Position numbers and translations under genes: made by a program. Positions 15,946-23,714 of a stretch of 64,000 bases of DNA are shown here, piece after piece. The stretch spans positions 2,480,001 to 2,544,000 of the forward strand of contig NZ_CBDCEO010000013.1 of assembly GCF_965215815.1 (NCBI RefSeq), given 5' to 3'. Each line of letters begins with the position of its first letter. The stretch's first letter is position 1. This stretch comes from Poriferisodalis sp965215815. GTDB lineage: Bacteria > Actinomycetota > Acidimicrobiia > Acidimicrobiales > Poriferisodalaceae. A model generated the notes under the pieces. The model was not told where the DNA came from. It saw only the letters and a program-made list of their open reading frames with translations, and ran no database searches.

Positions 15946-17442
15946 ATGAGCACGAGCGACGAGCCTCCAACTCGTGAAGGACGACTCAAGAGACTCATTT
16001 CCCGCAAGAAGCCACTGACCGAGCCTGACGCGAGTGGGCACGAAGCCGACGTGGAACGTTGGCGCGCTAACGACCCGAAGTGGAACGAATCATCTTCAGT
16101 ACCCGAAGGCGAGCGGGTTGACCTCCATTGCGTGTGGGGCGTCGAATTCTACACGCCGTCACATTTCGACGGCCTCGTATCGTCATTCGAGCGGCTCGCG
16201 CATGACATGCTCCAGCGAGGCTTGTCGTCGCGCAGCGATCCTGCCGAATGGCTGCACAGTCTGCACCCCTCCCGGTTTAGCGGCGGGTGGCTGTACTTGG
16301 ACCCTTTCGCTCCGACCGAGCAGATGATCTATGCCGTCGGCGCTCAATATAAAGTACCGATGCCGGAGTATTTTCGGTACGCCGTGGCGAAGCTGCACTC
16401 TGTAAGTGATTCGTTGACAGCGCTAGTAGTGGCTTTTGTGCTGACTGACGAGCACTCAAAATCCATTCACGAACTACTGCAAAGGGATCGTGAATCAAGC
16501 CTGATTCCGAAAGGTCAGGGCTACACCGTCTATGACCCGGCGAACCAGAAACGGGATGATCTGAAACGGCTGAGAGATGAACGCTCGGCGGCGATAACTG
16601 ACTGGTTCGGGGATCAGTTCCCGGGAGTCTTCTCGTCGGGAACGCGGCAAGGCACGATGCCAACCTGTGAACTCATCACGACACGTCAGGCTGTGCCGTT
16701 CCCGGCGCATGTTGAGCGTGAAGGTCTGATGGGCCACTTCATGGGGCTGCTCGGAATCGACATCGGCTGGTATGCGTGGAAGAGCGCTGACACCGCTGGA
16801 CTGCGGTTTGGAACCATTTTCGGGTCTCGGTATCACGCTGTCATGGCGGTCCGAGAAGACGAACTGACAGCCGCGATGGGCGAGGATTCAGAATCGAGCA
16901 GGTCCGCTCGCGTCCAATACGTCGAGTTGGCGGCAGGAGAGGTCGTCTTGGCTTGGGCCATCACTGTGCTGATTGACGAATGCACGACCCAAATGGTCAA
17001 AGCACGCAACACTCAATTGCAGGAAATCAAGTCACGGGACCGGGCCGTGGCTGCACTGGATGACATCGAGAACGAGATGCTCGGTGCGGCCGATGTGGCT
17101 GCTGTCGCGGTTGAACTGACTGAACATGCCGGTGCCCGGCGGCTGTTCCGTGACAGCGTGCCCACATTCATCCCCGTGGAGCCAGGACAAGGTGAAGAGT
17201 CCATCTCAATGGCCGATCGTCGGCATGAGGACATCCATGACAAGGCTTCTTGGCTTCAGCAATTCGAACTAGCCACCCGAGAACGCGCCACGCAAATCGG
17301 CACCCTGATCGGCGCAAGCGAGAATGTACGACTGCAGAAATCAATCAAGAGATTCACGATCGCAGTAGCAGCGATGACCGTTGTGGGCGTAACCGTCGTG
17401 CTGATTCCCGGGGTGCGCTGGATTCTCGACTTGTGGGCATGA
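15946..17442 (+). CDS. Hypothetical protein with C-terminal membrane anchor, 498 residues
   Basis: ATG 15946 starts a charged N-terminus. A soluble region of about 460 residues follows, with LHCVWGVEFYTPSHFDGL near residues 60-77 and a GGWLYLDPFAP segment. A helical, probably coiled stretch lies at about 345-385, and one transmembrane helix (FTIAVAAMTVVGVTVVLIP) sits at about 471-490 close to the end. This is a tail-anchored layout with a large cytoplasmic domain. Codon use is less GC-extreme than neighbours. I do not recognise the family. It sits between the two related small-gene runs, on the opposite strand. Confidence 0.75.
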   Translation: MSTSDEPPTREGRLKRLISRKKPLTEPDASGHEADVERWRANDPKWNESSSVPEGERVDLHCVWGVEFYTPSHFDGLVSSFERLAHDMLQRGLSSRSDPAEWLHSLHPSRFSGGWLYLDPFAPTEQMIYAVGAQYKVPMPEYFRYAVAKLHSVSDSLTALVVAFVLTDEHSKSIHELLQRDRESSLIPKGQGYTVYDPANQKRDDLKRLRDERSAAITDWFGDQFPGVFSSGTRQGTMPTCELITTRQAVPFPAHVEREGLMGHFMGLLGIDIGWYAWKSADTAGLRFGTIFGSRYHAVMAVREDELTAAMGEDSESSRSARVQYVELAAGEVVLAWAITVLIDECTTQMVKARNTQLQEIKSRDRAVAALDDIENEMLGAADVAAVAVELTEHAGARRLFRDSVPTFIPVEPGQGEESISMADRRHEDIHDKASWLQQFELATRERATQIGTLIGASENVRLQKSIKRFTIAVAAMTVVGVTVVLIPGVRWILDLWA

Positions 17443-17530
17443 GAACATGCATGGTCTAGCCGTAGGCGTCAAACGCCGCACGCTTCGATGGTCGTCTCAA
17501 CTCGGCGGACTGCTACGAGATCAGGACGCG

Positions 17531-17686
17531 CTAGCGCTTCTGGTTGAGTTCGATGAGTGCGGCGAGGGTGTCTTCGTCGCTGATGTCAGCGGGCCACCCG
17601 TACGCAGCGGCAACAACGACGTCGCCGGTCGGCATCATGCCCTGCTGTCCGCTTCGGCGCTGCGTCTGCCGGCCCTCACCGGTCAT
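17531..17686 (-). CDS. 51-residue protein resembling the C-terminal tail of a large DNA methylase
   Basis: ATG 17686 overlaps the end of the secreted-protein gene by 11 bases. The product contains VVAAAYGWPADISDED and ends TLAALIELNQKR. This closely resembles the extreme C-terminus of Eco57I/MmeI-like restriction-methylases, where an AYGWP-x-D motif precedes a final helix. No methylase core is present in the window, so this is either a captured 3' end or a stand-alone small gene. The family link is from memory and unverified. Confidence 0.5.
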   Translation of the reverse strand: MTGEGRQTQRRSGQQGMMPTGDVVVAAAYGWPADISDEDTLAALIELNQKR

Positions 17687-18041
17687 GTCGGCAGTCGTCC
17701 CATCCGGGCGGCTCGGTGCCCGCCCATCGGCCCGTGATTGGGTCGATGTACAGCCACGGCGGCGACGGGGCGCAGAGGTAGTGCCCGGGGTTGTGCGGGT
17801 CCATAGTGATGTAGCGGGCGCATTCGATCGACTCATGCAAGACGCAGAGGTCATTCGGGCCGGGCGGGGCCGCCTCCCACGCTCCGGGCGCTATGACGGG
17901 CCGCTGGGCCTGCTGCCATTGGGGTATTTCTTCAGGGTCCAGGTCTCCCCATCCCTGTGCAGCGGCCGGCACGACGAATGCCAGGCAGGCGACGAATGCC
18001 AGTGCCCAGGCTCCCGCTGCGGCTTTGGCCTCGGCGCTCAC
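17676..18041 (-). CDS. Secreted hypothetical protein with signal peptide, 121 residues
   Basis: GTG 18041 overlaps the upstream stop as GTGA. The N-terminus MSAEAKAAAGAWALAFVACL continues to AFVVPAAAQ, a signal peptide with an AxA cleavage site near residue 29. The mature part of about 92 residues is rich in Pro, Trp and Gly with four cysteines, and ends ITGRWAGTEPPGWDDCRHDR. It is a paralogue of the protein encoded just upstream (same signal-peptide style, related ending). Function unknown; the cysteines may form disulfides outside the cell. Confidence 0.65.
   Translation of the reverse strand: MSAEAKAAAGAWALAFVACLAFVVPAAAQGWGDLDPEEIPQWQQAQRPVIAPGAWEAAPPGPNDLCVLHESIECARYITMDPHNPGHYLCAPSPPWLYIDPITGRWAGTEPPGWDDCRHDR
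17680..17720. repeat. 41-bp direct repeat, copy B
   Basis: Partner of 15593-15633 (40 of 41 identical). It lies at the 3' end of the secreted-protein gene. Sequence on either side of the two copies differs, so it marks a recombination boundary between the two small-gene runs. Confidence 0.85.
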
Positions 18042-18838
18042 GGCCGGGCCGCCACAGGGACACACAGATACGCGCCCCACGATCTGGCGCAGTCGGGCCA
18101 ACCCGCCGCCGCCGGGAAACGCATCACACCGGGCCGCCACGAATTCGGATCAGTCGCGTCGAAATACCCCCAGGGCACGCTCACATAACACCAGCCGTCG
18201 CCGCAGTATTCCGCTATCTCGTCCGGCTCGTAGACCGCCCGGACCTGCTCGTAGATCGCCCGGACCTGCTCGTACAGAACCGGGCGGCTGCCCGGCGGCG
18301 CTTCTGCCACAGCCCTGCTCAGCTCGGCGGCCTGCTTTCTCAGAGCAACAGCCCGCAGACACAGCCCGTCTCCCTGCTCGCACAGCAGAGCGGTCTCCTG
18401 CCATATCCTCTCGTAGCACAGCTCAGGCAGCTCCCCGTCCTTGCACCGCCGAGACGACTGCTCTGCCGCCTCGCCGCTCTGCGCAGCGACAGGGACAGCG
18501 AATGCCAGGCAGGCGGCCAGGGCCAGTGCCCAGACGGCGGCCCGCGTCTTGGCGCTCATTGTGCCGCCTTGCACTGCGCGGAGTTGTGCCCGCTTCCCCC
18601 TTTCCGCCTCCAGACGCCTGCATATGCACCACCCCTTGCGGACCGCCTTCGCTTGGTGCCGTTCGCAGAGGTGTTTGGCGGAGCACGTCCATGTGTCCCC
18701 GGGTATCCCGTGCATTGCGGCTAGGCAGCCATCTTCGTGCCGCACCCCCGATCCCAAGGGGTTCGCGTATGCGCCGCAGCCCCCATAGGCGCACAACTGC
18801 CCAGATTTGCCGTGCCGCGCCATCGGTCGTATTGCCAT
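18038..18838 (-). CDS. Cys-rich domain plus signal peptide and secreted domain (possibly two start sites)
   Basis: ATG 18838 shares its A with the upstream TGA (TGATG), which supports this start. The first 93 residues are Cys/His-rich (CAYGGCG, HEDGC, CSAKHLCERH, GWCICRR), like a zinc-binding module. A hydrophobic segment follows, MSAKTRAAVWALALAACLAF, ending in VPVAAQ, which is a signal peptide; ATG 18559 starts exactly there and has an AAGGCGG site. The distal 145 residues hold a helical region and a WGYFD...CARSWGAYLCV ending related to the next gene. Two products from nested starts are likely: a secreted 173-residue form and a long form. Confidence 0.6.
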   Translation of the reverse strand: MAIRPMARHGKSGQLCAYGGCGAYANPLGSGVRHEDGCLAAMHGIPGDTWTCSAKHLCERHQAKAVRKGWCICRRLEAERGKRAQLRAVQGGTMSAKTRAAVWALALAACLAFAVPVAAQSGEAAEQSSRRCKDGELPELCYERIWQETALLCEQGDGLCLRAVALRKQAAELSRAVAEAPPGSRPVLYEQVRAIYEQVRAVYEPDEIAEYCGDGWCYVSVPWGYFDATDPNSWRPGVMRFPAAAGWPDCARSWGAYLCVPVAARP

Positions 18839-19017
18839 CACGATGCCTCCCGTTGCTCTGCCAGCCACGCACGGACCTCCGGCTCGACGTCGGCCAGCCA
18901 CGCCCCGTACCGCAGCGTCTCGGCCTGCTCGCCTATCCGGGCCGGGCCGGCAAGCTCCATGCCCTGCCGCTCGGACTGCCGCTCTGCCGCCTCGCCCTCA
19001 GCGCTCTCCGCGCTCAC
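18838..19017 (-). CDS. Small acidic helical protein, 59 residues
   Basis: GTG 19017 overlaps the upstream stop as GTGA, and its own TGA overlaps the next ATG as TGATG. The product is Glu/Ala-rich and ends VEPEVRAWLAEQREAS. No family recognised. Overlaps on both sides are the best evidence that it is translated. Confidence 0.5.
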   Translation of the reverse strand: MSAESAEGEAAERQSERQGMELAGPARIGEQAETLRYGAWLADVEPEVRAWLAEQREAS

Positions 19018-19214
19018 TGCGCAGCCTCGCCATGGCATGACTCACAACATCGGCAGCACTGCTCACAGCCGCAGGGCGGTCGGCATGAGCAAGATGGTGA
19101 GGCGCCCTCGCCCACCGCGCTGTCAGCCTGCAGCTCGGCCGTGTCCCGCGTGCCGAGATGCGACGGTCGGTGTTGAGCCGGTTCAGCCGTGCCGTCCGCT
19201 GTCGCAAGCCCCAT
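19014..19214 (-). CDS. 66-residue protein with Cys-dense C-terminus
   Basis: ATG 19214 is the first start in the run. The C-terminal 25 residues hold nine cysteines (CSCRPPCGCEQCCRCCESC), a metallothionein-like density. The N-terminal part is polar. Its TGA overlaps the next GTG. No clear ribosome site is seen, so it may use a leaderless message. Metal binding is an inference from composition. Confidence 0.45.
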   Translation of the reverse strand: MGLATADGTAEPAQHRPSHLGTRDTAELQADSAVGEGASPSCSCRPPCGCEQCCRCCESCHGEAAQ

Positions 19215-19278
19215 GGACTCAGGGTGCTGAGGGCCGGCTCCGCGTGACCGTCAAATGCAGCGCGGCTCTAGCGGGATC

Positions 19279-19430
19279 GATTCACCCCCACTTGCGTGCG
19301 GTATGCATGGAGCCCGTCGCAGGGCCGCTGCGCTCCCTGGACTCATCCCCAAATGCGTCGGGCACACAGGGGTGCTGCGAAAGTTCGACTTCGACGGGGG
19401 ACGACTCATCCCCACTTGGGTGGGGCACAC
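19279..19430 (-). CRISPR. Relic type I-E-like CRISPR array, three repeats
   Basis: Repeats of 28 bases lie at 19279-19306, 19340-19367 and 19403-19430. Repeat 3 has a perfect CCCCAC/GTGGGG stem around TTGG and ends GGCACAC; repeats 1 and 2 match it with substitutions. Unit spacing is 61 and 63 bases, with spacers of 33 and 35, as in type I-E arrays (28-29 plus 32-33). On the minus strand the unit reads GTGTGCCCCACCCAAGTGGG then GATGAGTC, like actinobacterial I-E repeats. No cas gene is in the window. Erosion increases towards 19279, the distal end in that orientation. Confidence 0.62.
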
Positions 19431-19493
19431 TCTCGCGTTTGCTCTCAAGGTCAGCAGCCATTCTTGATTGCCAGCAAGCTGTGGGATCGTACC

Positions 19494-20756
19494 CTATGCG
19501 CGCTCGGCAGGTATGCGAAGCCGCTCAAAATCGCCTCGCCAATGGCGGAGATAGGAATTGAGGTTCAACTCGCCCGCATCATTCCGCGGTATTGGGCTTG
19601 CGAAGTCAAACGGCGACATCAGATCGGTGGCGACCTGCTCCCATGCATTTAGCAGTTCCCTGCCACCAGCAGCGAGTGCTTCCGCACTGAAGTCTCGCCG
19701 TGCAGTTACTGTCGGCAGCCGCGTCGTTCGCCAACGGCGGCCGCCGAAAGTCGCGGCGATTCGCAATCCCACCTCGCGCCCCGGCTCGCCAACAATGCGG
19801 AAAGCAACCGACAGAGAGCCTGCAGCTTCGCTTTCGACGGCATGTCGGCCAAACAAGGACAGACAGTTCAGCGCAGATATCGCTACACGTTCAGCGTATA
19901 GATCGTCGCTCTCGTCAGAATCCAGGGGTTCTAAGGCAAAGCCGCTGCCGTCGACGCAGAACTTGAGGGATACGAGAGAACCTGTCTCAGGTCCGAAACA
20001 AACCGAACGAAAATCGGTGCGAGCAGTCGATAGATTCCATTCAGCCTGGGGCACGAACGATGCCAGCGTGTACGCCTGAATCTTGCGGGCTGTGTCGGAC
20101 CGCAATTCACTCTGTCCTGGCTGCTCAGGCACTGCAGCGCACACCAATGCTGTACGAGGCGACTCAGGTTTGCTGATCTCGGAGGTGGCGGACTCCAAGA
20201 GTGCATCAAGGTTTCTTTGGGTCTCCTCGTGATTCTTGAGTCTCAGGACATAGTGGTCAGCTACCTCCGGTTCGGAAAGGTAGCGTTTCTGGCTTCCGGT
20301 GCGTATGGGATAGCTGAGGCGATTTCCCTCTTGCACTGCATGCGGTTTGAGGCGACTATCGGGAACTGAAATCAGCAAGATGTGCCCAGCAGTCGCAGCG
20401 TTCTGGCTGTTTGCTGCAACCCGCCTCATATGTATTGTAGGGCGCGGCGAGATACGCGAGTCCACAATCTGCTGAATCCGGAGTTCATCACTCTCTGATA
20501 TCTGCAATGGAATGAGTTCTTCCAGTTTCCCATCAGCTTCGCGTGCTCCGACAATGATCAAGCCTCCCCTATTGCCGGCGAATTGCGCGATATCTCTCGC
20601 TAGTTCTTCATTCCTGTTTCTCGGCCACATTTGGCTCTTGAATTCAAGCTCCTCGTTCTCGGACAAGCCGACCAACGATTGCAGCATCGCCCATTCGACC
20701 TGCCCCAAATCGCCTCCCAACAGGTCATGAAGGGTCCGCGGTAACCACATTGTCAC
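19494..20756 (-). CDS. AlbA_2 (Schlafen-like) domain protein, about 420 residues
   Basis: GTG 20756 (VTMWLP) or ATG 20750 is chosen because the frame further upstream is antisense to a plus-strand gene and not protein-like. Near residue 35 it has NEELEFKSQMWP, then ELARDIAQFAGNRGGLIIVG, the AlbA_2 signature. After about 170 residues comes a C-terminal region of about 230 residues of strand-rich type with an FGGRRWRTTRLP motif, which I do not recognise. AlbA_2 proteins bind nucleic acid and some act in phage defence or tRNA cleavage. Codon use is AT-richer than neighbours, suggesting transfer. Confidence 0.8.
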   Translation of the reverse strand: MTMWLPRTLHDLLGGDLGQVEWAMLQSLVGLSENEELEFKSQMWPRNRNEELARDIAQFAGNRGGLIIVGAREADGKLEELIPLQISESDELRIQQIVDSRISPRPTIHMRRVAANSQNAATAGHILLISVPDSRLKPHAVQEGNRLSYPIRTGSQKRYLSEPEVADHYVLRLKNHEETQRNLDALLESATSEISKPESPRTALVCAAVPEQPGQSELRSDTARKIQAYTLASFVPQAEWNLSTARTDFRSVCFGPETGSLVSLKFCVDGSGFALEPLDSDESDDLYAERVAISALNCLSLFGRHAVESEAAGSLSVAFRIVGEPGREVGLRIAATFGGRRWRTTRLPTVTARRDFSAEALAAGGRELLNAWEQVATDLMSPFDFASPIPRNDAGELNLNSYLRHWRGDFERLRIPAERA

Positions 20757-20975
20757 TCTGCCCGCCTCCAAGTCGTAACGAGAAACAGATCTCGGCCGAC
20801 GATACTGCTCAAGCGTCGTAGCGGCGAGAACTTGGAAGCTGCGCCCGCTTCCACGCCCTGTGCGCGGCACGCGCAGGAACATGCCTTCAGCAGGGCTGCG
20901 TATTGACCGGCCCACCGAGAACCGCGATGGGCCACGCCTGGGCGCTGCCCGACTGTCCGCCTGGCAGAACGAACC

Positions 20976-21368
20976 ATGTCCAATGAGCACAACGCGATGA
21001 TCGCTGCGGGGCGGGTCGAGGCGGCAGCGGTGCGGGACCTTCTCGAAGAGCTGGAATCGAACCTTGCCAAGCGAGATCGCCAGGCCAGTCCGGAGAAACT
21101 GACAGAGCGCCGCGCTGCCATCGACAGCCAACTTGCCGCTGGCGACCTCAAGCCGATCAGGCGGCTGGAGTTGATGCAGGACCGCAGAGACATCGACGCG
21201 CAGCTTGTTGCCCTCGCCGACGAACCGGACATGACAGTGGTCGAAGCAGGATTCATCACCCACGCCGTTGCATACGGCACGCGCAAAGGCATCGCGTATG
21301 CCACTTGGCGTGAATTCGGCGTTGCCGCGGACATGCTCGCACGAGCCGGGATCACACGAGGGCAGTAG
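20976..21368 (+). CDS. Small actinobacterial-type protein with coiled coil, 130 residues
   Basis: ATG 20976 starts MSNEHNAMIAAGRVEAAAVR. Residues 15-80 form a charged helical hairpin or coiled coil with many Glu/Arg. The C-terminal part reads AYGTRKGIAYATWREFGV then AADMLARAGI. A K-G-I-x-Y-x-x-W-R-x-x-G-V motif occurs at the end of several small actinobacterial proteins of unknown role. It is divergent from the AlbA_2 gene on its left. Function unknown. Confidence 0.65.
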   Translation: MSNEHNAMIAAGRVEAAAVRDLLEELESNLAKRDRQASPEKLTERRAAIDSQLAAGDLKPIRRLELMQDRRDIDAQLVALADEPDMTVVEAGFITHAVAYGTRKGIAYATWREFGVAADMLARAGITRGQ

Positions 21369-21438
21369 AGGCAGAGCGCTCGTGGCGCACCATGTCCGCT
21401 AGCCGCTTCGGTGGGAAAAGGTCCGGGTTACCTTGACC

Positions 21439-22773
21439 TCAACTTCCGAGGTCGTGCTCGATGTCGTGCAAATCGATCTGGCGCTCGGCGAGCGGAATCT
21501 CCAGTTCACCTCGGAGGACGCCGTTGACGCTCGTTGAAGTCGCCTGCCACTGGATTGTGAGGTGGCTGGATTCTTGTTGGGTGTCCACCAGAATCGCTAT
21601 CGCGTCAGACGATATGGCTTCTTCGGGTCGCAGGTGACCGACCTTCCATACCACCTCTGCGCCGCCTTCATGATTGGTGGCAAAGATCGTCGGAAGGTCG
21701 TACGGCGAATGGACACCTGCTCCTAGAATCGGAAAGTCCAAGTTGATGTTCGCGAGGCTGCTCAGCCCGCCACTCATTCCGAACGGCTTGGGTTTCGCAG
21801 GCAGTTCGACCGCCTCGGAAGGAACTTCGTCGTTCACCCACGCCCTCTCGATCCGCAGTCGCAATTCGACGTCTCCAAAATTCTCCTCAGTCAGGTTGTC
21901 CAACTGCAACGAATACACACCATGACCGGCGAGCATGTAGTTCTCCACCCAGTGCCGCGGTGCGATCTCGCCCCATTTTGAGTGCCACTCCTCGACCTGT
22001 GAGACGTATGACTCCATTGACCGCGTTTCTTCGCCGAAAAAGGCCTTCTCCGCCAACCGGTCAAGAATCTCTAGGGTGTTTGAAGGGTCGCTCCGTCCGC
22101 TACGGGGCTGCGCTCGTCTGATTTGCTGATGTCGAGAGTCGGCCGCCACCTGCGCGATCTCCCTCTCGATCAAGCTGCGGTCGAACCACGTCATCTGGGG
22201 CGGTCCGATTGGCTGCAGATCGAGTTCGAGTCGAGCGCCCTTGGAGCGCTGCTCCAGGTTGGCGATGTCTTGATCGTCAGCTTGGTGAGTCTTGCCGTTC
22301 TTCCTGACGAAAACCGTGCCCTTGAGCGAATTGGCGCATTCTTTGCGAAGGGCTTGGATGCGGTCTCCTGGTCGTGGCGGTTCAACTTCGATGACCAAGA
22401 TCGTCTTGGTGTCGACCGTCACGAATCGGGGCTGCCAAACCGGACCGGTCGCTCCGACGTATGGATCGATCCAGTCATGAATCTGAGCCGCATCCACTGG
22501 CGGCACACCTGGTATCGACCCTGCCTCTACGCCAACGAGGATGTACCCGAATCCGCCGAAGTCACGGCGTGCGATCGCAGGAAGCCGGTTCGCCATGCCG
22601 AGGACGTTCTTTGGCAAGGCGAAGCGACTGTCAGCCTTGGTGAAGTCGAGGGTACTTTTCCATTCCACCGCGTCCGTCTCCGCGGCGCATGAGCCGTCTC
22701 GGATGTCTTCTACCAGCGCTACGAGCTGTACATCGCTCAACGGTCCACGCTGCATCAAGGTCTCCACCGGCAC
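21439..22773 (-). CDS. Second AlbA_2 (Schlafen-like) domain protein, 444 residues
   Basis: GTG 22773 or ATG 22755 (MQRGPLSD) could start it; the ATG shares its A with the TGA of an upstream frame. The AlbA_2 core is at about residues 35-170: DAVEWKSTLDFTK, then KNVLGMANR and FGGFGYILVGVEAGSIPGV, and later GTVFVRKNGKT. The C-terminal half is unlike that of the other AlbA_2 protein and is rich in strands. It is probably a nucleic-acid-binding or nuclease-type protein of the defence island. Confidence 0.8.
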   Translation of the reverse strand: MPVETLMQRGPLSDVQLVALVEDIRDGSCAAETDAVEWKSTLDFTKADSRFALPKNVLGMANRLPAIARRDFGGFGYILVGVEAGSIPGVPPVDAAQIHDWIDPYVGATGPVWQPRFVTVDTKTILVIEVEPPRPGDRIQALRKECANSLKGTVFVRKNGKTHQADDQDIANLEQRSKGARLELDLQPIGPPQMTWFDRSLIEREIAQVAADSRHQQIRRAQPRSGRSDPSNTLEILDRLAEKAFFGEETRSMESYVSQVEEWHSKWGEIAPRHWVENYMLAGHGVYSLQLDNLTEENFGDVELRLRIERAWVNDEVPSEAVELPAKPKPFGMSGGLSSLANINLDFPILGAGVHSPYDLPTIFATNHEGGAEVVWKVGHLRPEEAISSDAIAILVDTQQESSHLTIQWQATSTSVNGVLRGELEIPLAERQIDLHDIEHDLGS

Positions 22774-23138
22774 ACGAGTCCCTCATGGTGCCGCTGAACC
22801 AACATATCCAGCAGCCTCCTGTGGCACGCTGCGCCCGCCGAACACTCCTGGAAGCGCACAATCGACATTCGGTGCAGACCCCGGCCGTGGACATCCACGC
22901 CAGCGCCTCCGAACAAGCCCGTACCCAATCCATCTCTACGCGCCCGTGGCTGCTGATGACTCCGAGCCTCCTCCCCGCCTCCTGGCTCACGCACCCAGAG
23001 AATCTGGACATCGTGCTCACCGGACAGCGAGGTCAGTGCGACGAAGATGCCTCGACGCCACTGGTGCGTGTCGACGGTGACCGCGCCGGCGATCAAGGCT
23101 AAGGCCGAGTGCGTGGCGAAGCGGCGTGCATCGTCAAC
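22755..23138 (-). pseudogene. Possible decayed open frame upstream of the second AlbA_2 gene
   Basis: A minus-strand frame ends in TGATG overlap with ATG 22755 of the AlbA_2 gene. Its early part looks coding (DDARRFATHSALALIAG, then GIFVALTSLSGEHDVQILWV), but no start codon lies at its beginning and the later part loses codon bias, with a neighbouring frame reading better. It is probably a frameshifted gene. I do not recognise it. Confidence 0.35.
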
Positions 23139-23173
23139 ATGGCATACATTCTCGCGGACCAGGGAGAACTGAT

Positions 23174-23638
23174 GTGAGCCAAGACCCAGGATTGGCTTTG
23201 CCGTGCGTCTGTGCAGAAAATGCGCCGCGTGAGGTGCGGTGTCACGAGGCAGGCGTTGAGATTTCCAACGCCCTTCCATCGACAAGCAAGCGCATCGTCA
23301 AGAGGCTGTTTGCATTCAATGCGCGTCCCACAGCAGCCAACGCGCTACGTGCACGAGAGGCATACGTTGCCGGGCTTAGGGCGAACGAGATCTTTCTCTC
23401 TCGGTGTCGAACATGTATCGAGTTCTTCGATGGTCTTGATGAGATAGAAGGAGCAATTGCCGACTATTCCGCGAAGATCAAGGAAATCGACCAAATGTTG
23501 GCAGATTATGAGTCCGAAAGAGCCTCAGAACAACACCCACGAAATCAGCGTCAGCAGCAGCAACAGAGCAGTATTGCCAAGGCCCAAAGTGCCTACTGGA
23601 CCACACGGCGTGTGATGCGCTGGTTCAATCTGAGATAG
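23174..23638 (+). CDS. Hypothetical coiled-coil protein, 154 residues
   Basis: GTG 23174 has an AGGGAGAA site. The product has a Cys pair in PCVC near the start, a helical middle (RARE...LRANEIFLSRCRTCIEFF), a coiled coil at about 95-122 (EIEGAIADYSAKIKEIDQML), and a Gln run. It ends in a basic RRVMRWFNLR. No family is recognised. Composition is less GC-rich than the core genome, as in other island genes. Confidence 0.55.
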   Translation: MSQDPGLALPCVCAENAPREVRCHEAGVEISNALPSTSKRIVKRLFAFNARPTAANALRAREAYVAGLRANEIFLSRCRTCIEFFDGLDEIEGAIADYSAKIKEIDQMLADYESERASEQHPRNQRQQQQQSSIAKAQSAYWTTRRVMRWFNLR

Positions 23639-23714
23639 AACCTCATGACTGTCGAGTCTCGCCGCTGTCGGCGATGTCTCTCGTGATGTCCGAGCCGACC
23701 GCAGAGCCTCCACG

